Shown one piece after another: positions 50,006-64,000 of a stretch of 64,000 bases of DNA. The stretch is from Ziziphus jujuba (taxonomy: Eukaryota > Streptophyta > Magnoliopsida > Rosales > Rhamnaceae). Location: assembly GCF_031755915.1 (NCBI RefSeq), contig NC_083384.1, positions 817,001-881,000 on the forward strand, written 5' to 3'. A program made the translations under genes and the position numbers. The notes beneath the pieces were generated by a model. That model worked only from the letters and a program-made list of their open reading frames with translations, had not been told where the DNA came from and ran no database searches. The number at the start of each line of letters is the position of its first letter. Within the stretch, counting starts at the first letter, position 1.

Positions 50006-51296
50006 TTGGTTTTTTCATAAAATTCCAATGGCAGTATTCATATTTATAGATATATTGTTGCCATTTGTAATAAAAAATTAACAAACCATAAAATGTAATT
50101 GTAATATAATTAATTTTTATATTGAAATTCTATTAAATACTGATGAAGTGTAGTAATTTCTAGTAATTATAGTTATAAAGTTGAACATTTGTTATTGTGT
50201 TTATTATATTGTGATAAATATTATAATGATAAGTTTATAATGAATAATGCTAAGTTGTCTACTTGAATCTCCAAATATTCCTATTAATTTATTCTATTAT
50301 TCCAATCAAATCAATTAGAAATCAACGAAAGAAAAAGTAAGTGGACCTAACCCATTGAATCATAACTATATCCACTATTCTGATATTAAAATTTGATTAG
50401 AGATAAAATTGGAACAGTGGATTTTTTTCTTTTCATTTTCATATTTCTCTGGACTACGCAAGAATCTTTCGATATTCTAAATAAATCTTCTTGTTTCTAT
50501 ATGTTGTATAGGAATGCCATTCCATTCCCTTACTTTACAGCGAAAGATTTATTCCAAGCACAACATACATAAGAGGCCTTTAAAACACCTTTCTTTGATT
50601 CCAGAACACAAGACAAGATCCCTTTCTATTTTATTATATATATTTCATAATTTATAAGTATCTATTTTAGGTACGTAGATAGATATCTATCAGATAATGG
50701 TTTCATGTAACAAATATTTCCATCCATATGGATACATACAATATTTTTTCCCGATAATCTAATGGAAAATGGATGCAAGAAATAGACTTTTATTTATAGT
50801 CTCCTATTATTAAATTCAATACCCTATTAATTTAATTAAATATAAATAATAGAATAAGATAAATGGAATATGAGGTTTATTAAAAGAAAATGAAAGGGTA
50901 AAATAGAAAGCAATAAAATATATGATATTGTAGTAGTTTAAGACACATACAAATTCTTATTTTTATTAATTTTCATAACGGGATTTAAGAATAAGATTAG
51001 TTGATGGAATGGGAGGAATATATCGGTAGTGAGAAAAGGGATTGCTTGTTTCTTGAACAGTTCTTTTGATTGATGCGTCTATTTGATTGATGAATCATAA
51101 GACAATTCATGGTTCAGGTGGTCATTAAGAATAGGAAAGGATAACCGAATTGAGTTCAGGGATTTTACTTTACTACGTCGAGTTAAAGACCAATAAATTT
51201 TTTTATATTTGAAACCTATTTAAAAGAAGCCACAACGTTCTGAAAATGCTACGAGGTGCTCGAAAATGGTTGAAGTAGTTGAATAAGAGGATCACT
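50006..51296 (+). other. trnT-psbD spacer
   Basis: About 1.3 kb of AT-rich sequence corresponds to the long trnT-psbD spacer of plastomes, where the psbD light-responsive promoter lies. I could not confirm its AAG-box and PGT-box elements. No gene or insertion found. Confidence 0.65.
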
Positions 51297-53679
<2,383 letters not shown>

Positions 53680-53917
53680 ATGGGAAGCCTGATGCTTAAA
53701 GTAGGAATCAATTTGATTCCACCATACATATTAGGTTAGGTGGGTTAAGTCAAATTTAAAAAGTATTCCTCTTTCCTTTCTTTTCAATCCATTTATATCT
53801 ATTTTTTTTTTCTGGCTTGGCTATCCTACTCAGCTGAGCCATTTCCCGTTATGATACTGAAAGGGAAAAACCAATAAAATAGAGAAAAGCAACAAATCTA
53901 TTCACCAAACCAAGAAA

Positions 53918-54008
53918 GGAGAGAGAGGGATTCGAGCCCTCGATAGTTCTTTGTTTCGAACTATACCGGTTCTCAAGACCGAAGCTATGAACACTCGGCC
54001 ATCTCTCT
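53918..54008 (-). tRNA. trnS-UGA: trnS-UGA relic
   Basis: A class II tRNA with a long variable arm. On the minus strand it starts agagagatggccgagtgttc, with anticodon TGA in ggtcttgagaacc and variable arm tatagttcgaaacaaagaac. The T-arm is kept. One base is lost in the D-loop region. It lies antisense between psbC and psbZ, as in plastomes. Confidence 0.88.
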
Positions 54009-54350
54009 GAAAGCTAATTTCTATTTTTTTTTTCCGCTGAATTGAACATGGACATATGAGTTGATACCATTACTATCTATAGAAAGATATCAGGGATGAA
54101 TCTATAGGCCTATCTGTCTGTATATATATAGATGCATGATCCAGCATGCCCCTTTGTAAACTAAAAAAACCACCCTCGATTCTATGCCTTAATTAAAAAA
54201 GTGGCTAAAGTCGGTAATAAGTCATATAGAATCAACGATGGAGTCATGGTAAAATACTTCTATGATACATTTTGTTTCTTTACAATTTTTTGGCTGATAA
54301 AGAGATCAAATGGTATCATTCTTTTGTTAGTCGATTGGAGGATTAGAAAC
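54009..54350. other. trnS-psbZ spacer
   Basis: About 340 bp plastid-like spacer. A 112-codon frame at 54201-54539 starts here and runs in frame into psbZ; its first ~49 codons have no known match and probably reflect loss of upstream stops. Confidence 0.65.
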
Positions 54351-54539
54351 ATTACTATTGCTTTCCAATTGGCTGTTTTTGCATTAATTGCTACTTCATC
54401 AATCTTACTGATTAGTGTATCCGTTTTATTTGCTTCTCCTGATGGTTGGGCGGGTAACAAAAATGTTGTATATTCCGGTACATCATTATGGATTAGTTTA
54501 GTCTTTCTAGTGAGTATCCTTAATTCTCTCATCTTTTGA
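54351..54539 (+). pseudogene. psbZ: psbZ, full length, start codon lost
   Basis: The 62-codon photosystem II/LHCII linker protein is complete from [20 protein letters not shown] to [18 protein letters not shown]. The start codon has become ATT. No internal stop is present. It runs between trnS-UGA and trnG-GCC, as in plastomes. Confidence 0.92.
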
Positions 54540-54926
54540 ACCTATTCGCTTTAAATCTACAATTGACCCTTCCCCGAATTCTTTTAGGTTGTGAGACACA
54601 TTAAAAATCCATATAAGCCCCAAAAATAAAATACAAATAAAGAAAAAAATTCTAAAAATTAGAGAGAGGGTTCAAACATATTGTATTTGTGTATTTGTTT
54701 TGTAAATTTTTGTTTATATAAATATGAAATAAATATGTATTATAAATTATATATAAACTATATAAACAAATATTATATCATAATATAATAAATTTTAAAA
54801 TTATATTATATATATAATTATATATACTATAAATAACATAAAATATAAAAATGAAAGAGAGTATTTGGCCTAGCTTTGCTCCAATATAATCTATACATTT
54901 TGTATCAAAAACGAAAAAAAAAATAT
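54540..54926. other. psbZ-trnG spacer, expanded AT-rich tract
   Basis: A very AT-rich spacer (tatata and tataaat runs at 54720-54860). It contains the line where the repeat of the window start becomes visible (54620). No gene. Confidence 0.75.
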
Positions 54927-54997
54927 GTGGATATAGTCGAATGGTAAAATTTCTCTTTGCCAAGGAGAAGATGCAGGTTCGAGTCCCGCTATCCGCC
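54927..54997 (+). tRNA. trnG-GCC: trnG-GCC relic, second repeat copy
   Basis: Identical in its 71 nt to 308-378, and followed by the same 38-bp duplication of its 3' half (54972-55041). Here the natural upstream neighbour psbZ is visible. Confidence 0.9.
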
Positions 54998-55213
54998 TGG
55001 AATTCTCCTTGCAGGTTCGAGTCCCGCTATCCGCCTGGAATAATAACTTAATGTATTTAAGTTAACAGAATAAAGGATTAAGTAAAGTTGATCACAATAG
55101 TATATTGGTTCTATCCCCCCTTCTTTTTCCCCCGCTCCCAAAGAAAAATGGTAATCAATTACTAGTTAACAAATTAACAAAACCAAACCTAAAAGTTTTT
55201 GTCAAAAAAAATG

Positions 55214-55286
55214 TTGTAGAGACTAGATTTGAACCCTTAACCTCAAGGTTATGAGCCTTGCGAGCTACCAAGCTACTCTACCCGTG
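55214..55286 (-). tRNA. trnfM-CAU: trnfM-CAU relic, second repeat copy
   Basis: Same sequence as 595-667, with the same acceptor-stem damage. Confidence 0.88.
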
Positions 55287-55447
55287 ATGAAAAGACAAGT
55301 GGGAAACTAATGGGCAAACAAGGATTGAACGGGCCTCTCGACCATATCTGTACAAATAGGATAGCCCATTTATACATAATGGTAAAGGGGCCCTCTATGA
55401 TCATCGATCATAGAAATGAATAGAAAAATGAAGAGATTGTTTAATCC

Positions 55448-55750
55448 TTACCAACTCGATCTTGTTGCTCCGGGCAACAAATATGCATAAAGCATTTCAC
55501 AAAGTATGTGTCCGGATAGACCAAAGTCTCGATAGTTAGCTCTTGGTCTTCCAGTCGAAAAACAACGTCGATGAAGGAGTGTAGGTACACTATTACGGGG
55601 TGGGGATTGTAACTTTCCATGAATTTCCCATTTTTCACTCAATGACAGAACTTTGCTTATTTCTTTTTTTGAGGATCGATGAATCAAATGATATTTTTGT
55701 TCCAATTTTTGCCTCTTCTTCTCCCTTTGAATCAAACTTTTTCTTGCCAT
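55448..55750 (-). CDS. rps14: rps14 full-length frame, second repeat copy
   Basis: The 100-codon frame translates identically to the frame at 829-1131. Because the units are nearly identical throughout, this says nothing about selection on rps14. Confidence 0.85.
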   Translation of the reverse strand: MARKSLIQREKKRQKLEQKYHLIHRSSKKEISKVLSLSEKWEIHGKLQSPPRNSVPTLLHRRCFSTGRPRANYRDFGLSGHILCEMLYAYLLPGATRSSW

Positions 55751-55885
55751 AATGGTTGAATTCCTATTAGTTTAGTTTCAATGATACAAGTCGGATCCTA
55801 AACGTAGAAATATAATAAGGCAGTCACCCTTCTCCATCGAAAGATATGATATTATCGAGGATAATACAACACATAAAAAAAAGAA

Positions 55886-59219
<3,334 letters not shown>

Positions 59220-59244
59220 AATGCCTTTCAAATCCTCCTAGTCA

Positions 59245-62632
<3,388 letters not shown>

Positions 62633-63331
62633 TGAGTCCTCTCCTTTTTGGACAACACATACAAAGAGACCTGCCAATTGTTAAGTAATTAGTGAACCTG
62701 TGAGAGATGTTTAGACTTAGTTTTTTATCTTCTATCTCCCATCTATCTATTTTCTTTAGTTATTCACTAGAGCAATTATGATTTGGAAGTAGATCCGGGG
62801 TAAGTGTTCGGATCTATTATGACATAGCTAGGGGGCGCATAATGGACCTTTTTAATGTTATAAAATCTTTTTGGGGGGCTTTGAATTGATGCATTCTTTT
62901 TTGTGCAACCTAATGTATTCATCTCTCAATTAGAAGTTCCAAAATGAAGACACTTTATGCCTTACATAGATATATTACTATTACTCTATTCCAAACCATG
63001 TGAACAGTCATTAGTCATTACTAAGAGACATACTAGTATTTCTATTTAGTCATTCGAAGGTCTCTTTTACTTTTATTAGTTATTATTATTAACAGCATAA
63101 AAGAAATATATTTTCTAACTTATCTGTATATCATTTATCCCTATGAAATAACAGACGAAATAGAACAATCTTAGAAGGAGAAGGGATATGATGAAATTTT
63201 TTGATTGGTTCTTCCCAGAGGAATGATCCATTTTATTTGACTGATAGAGACAACAAACAATTCATAAACAATTCATTATAACAAATAAAAAATATATAAA
63301 ATAAAAAAATAGTTAGAATAAAATAGTGTTC
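62633..63331. other. psaA-ycf3 spacer, second repeat copy
   Basis: Copy of 8016-8714; nothing else found. Confidence 0.7.
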
Positions 63332-64000
63332 TCATTCGAAACGCCTTTTGTGCTTCAATATAACTTCGAGGGGTAAGCACTATATCCTGTTTCCAATACT
63401 TGGCAGCTTGGTCAAACCAAGCCTCTGTAATTTCAGAATCTCCTTGTTGAATGGCCTATTCTCCCGGGTCGAAATAGGCAGGTAAATTCCTTCCCTCAGA
63501 ACCGTACTTGAGAGTTTCCGACCTCATATGGCTCAGCAGTCAAATTCTTTTAGTATCTCATTTTTTTAATCTACCATATATAATTGAATAAGATTTCTAA
63601 TGGGTCTATCCCCTTTTTTTTTCTCTGGCGTTAACCAAAAGAGGTTATGAGTTTCAAACTTTAATTTTGCTTAATGATTTAATCAGTTTTATCTTTTCTC
63701 CCACCTTCATAAAGCATAAGTATTTCCGCTATCATTAGAATTTTCTAAAAGGTAACTATCTCGGTTTCAGATATAAATTTATATAGAATCTTTGAAAAAG
63801 AATTTCTTCATAAGAAGGAAAAGACTTACTATCGTTGGGATCTGATGCTACATCGCCGCTCAGTACCTTAGGGGATCAACTCTATTACATAAGTGAATCA
63901 CTAACTTTTATCTCATATCATGACATAAGTAAGCAGTTGTTATTGTATTGGCCAGAATCTCATAAATTGATCTTTACAGTGCTTCCTTTTCAATTAGACC
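63332..64000 (-). pseudogene. ycf3: ycf3 exon 3 and part of intron 2, second repeat copy
   Basis: Copy of 8715-9383: exon 3 at 63332-63467 with the same in-frame stop, then intron 2, cut by the window end. Whether the LTR in exon 2 is also repeated lies beyond the window. Confidence 0.92.

Overview
The window is nuclear DNA of an angiosperm, most likely a eudicot. It is built almost entirely from an old, decayed plastid-to-nucleus DNA transfer (NUPT) that LTR retrotransposons have invaded repeatedly. It is not a working chloroplast genome: most photosynthesis genes carry several stops and frameshifts, plastome blocks are joined in a non-plastome order, and nuclear Ty3/gypsy and Ty1/copia elements with target-site duplications sit inside the plastid genes. 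The species cannot be named. Remnants of rpl22 and a decayed infA argue weakly against a legume donor.

Layout. (A) 1-11 kb: trnG-GCC, trnfM, rps14, psaB, psaA and ycf3, colinear with a normal large single-copy region. psaB, psaA and ycf3 are each split by a ~1.1 kb solo LTR of one gypsy family. (B) 11-29 kb: clpP exon 1, psbB, psbT, psbN, psbH, petB, petD, rpoA, rps11, rpl36, infA, rps8, rpl14, rpl16, rps3 and an rpl22 fragment. psbH is split by a ~1 kb copia-like solo LTR that itself contains a 5.46 kb chromodomain-bearing gypsy element (chromovirus). (C) 29-42 kb: the 3' half of matK, the trnK 3' exon, psbA, trnH, rpl2, rpl23, trnI-CAU and the start of ycf2. This block crosses the plastome IRa/LSC junction in reverse orientation. 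A 6.2 kb copia element with a single gag-pol frame broken by four stops sits in the rpl2 intron. (D) 42-47 kb: rearranged gypsy pieces in opposite orientations around an ndhH fragment, which holds another copia-like solo LTR. (E) 47-54.6 kb: psbM, trnD, trnY, trnE, trnT, psbD, psbC, trnS-UGA and psbZ, leading back to trnG.

Large-scale structure. Positions 54620-64000 repeat positions 1-9383 almost base for base, insertions included. The window is therefore slightly more than one period of a tandem repeat of about 54,619 bp. Because the solo LTRs in psaB and psaA are present in both copies at the same bases, the tandem duplication is younger than those insertions.

Few plastid genes keep a complete frame: rps14, psbN and rpl23 read as full-length proteins, and psbZ lacks only its start codon. 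These are short, and chance survival explains them. Nothing here looks like an active operon. The only elements with substantial coding content are the two internal LTR retrotransposons, and both carry disabling mutations.
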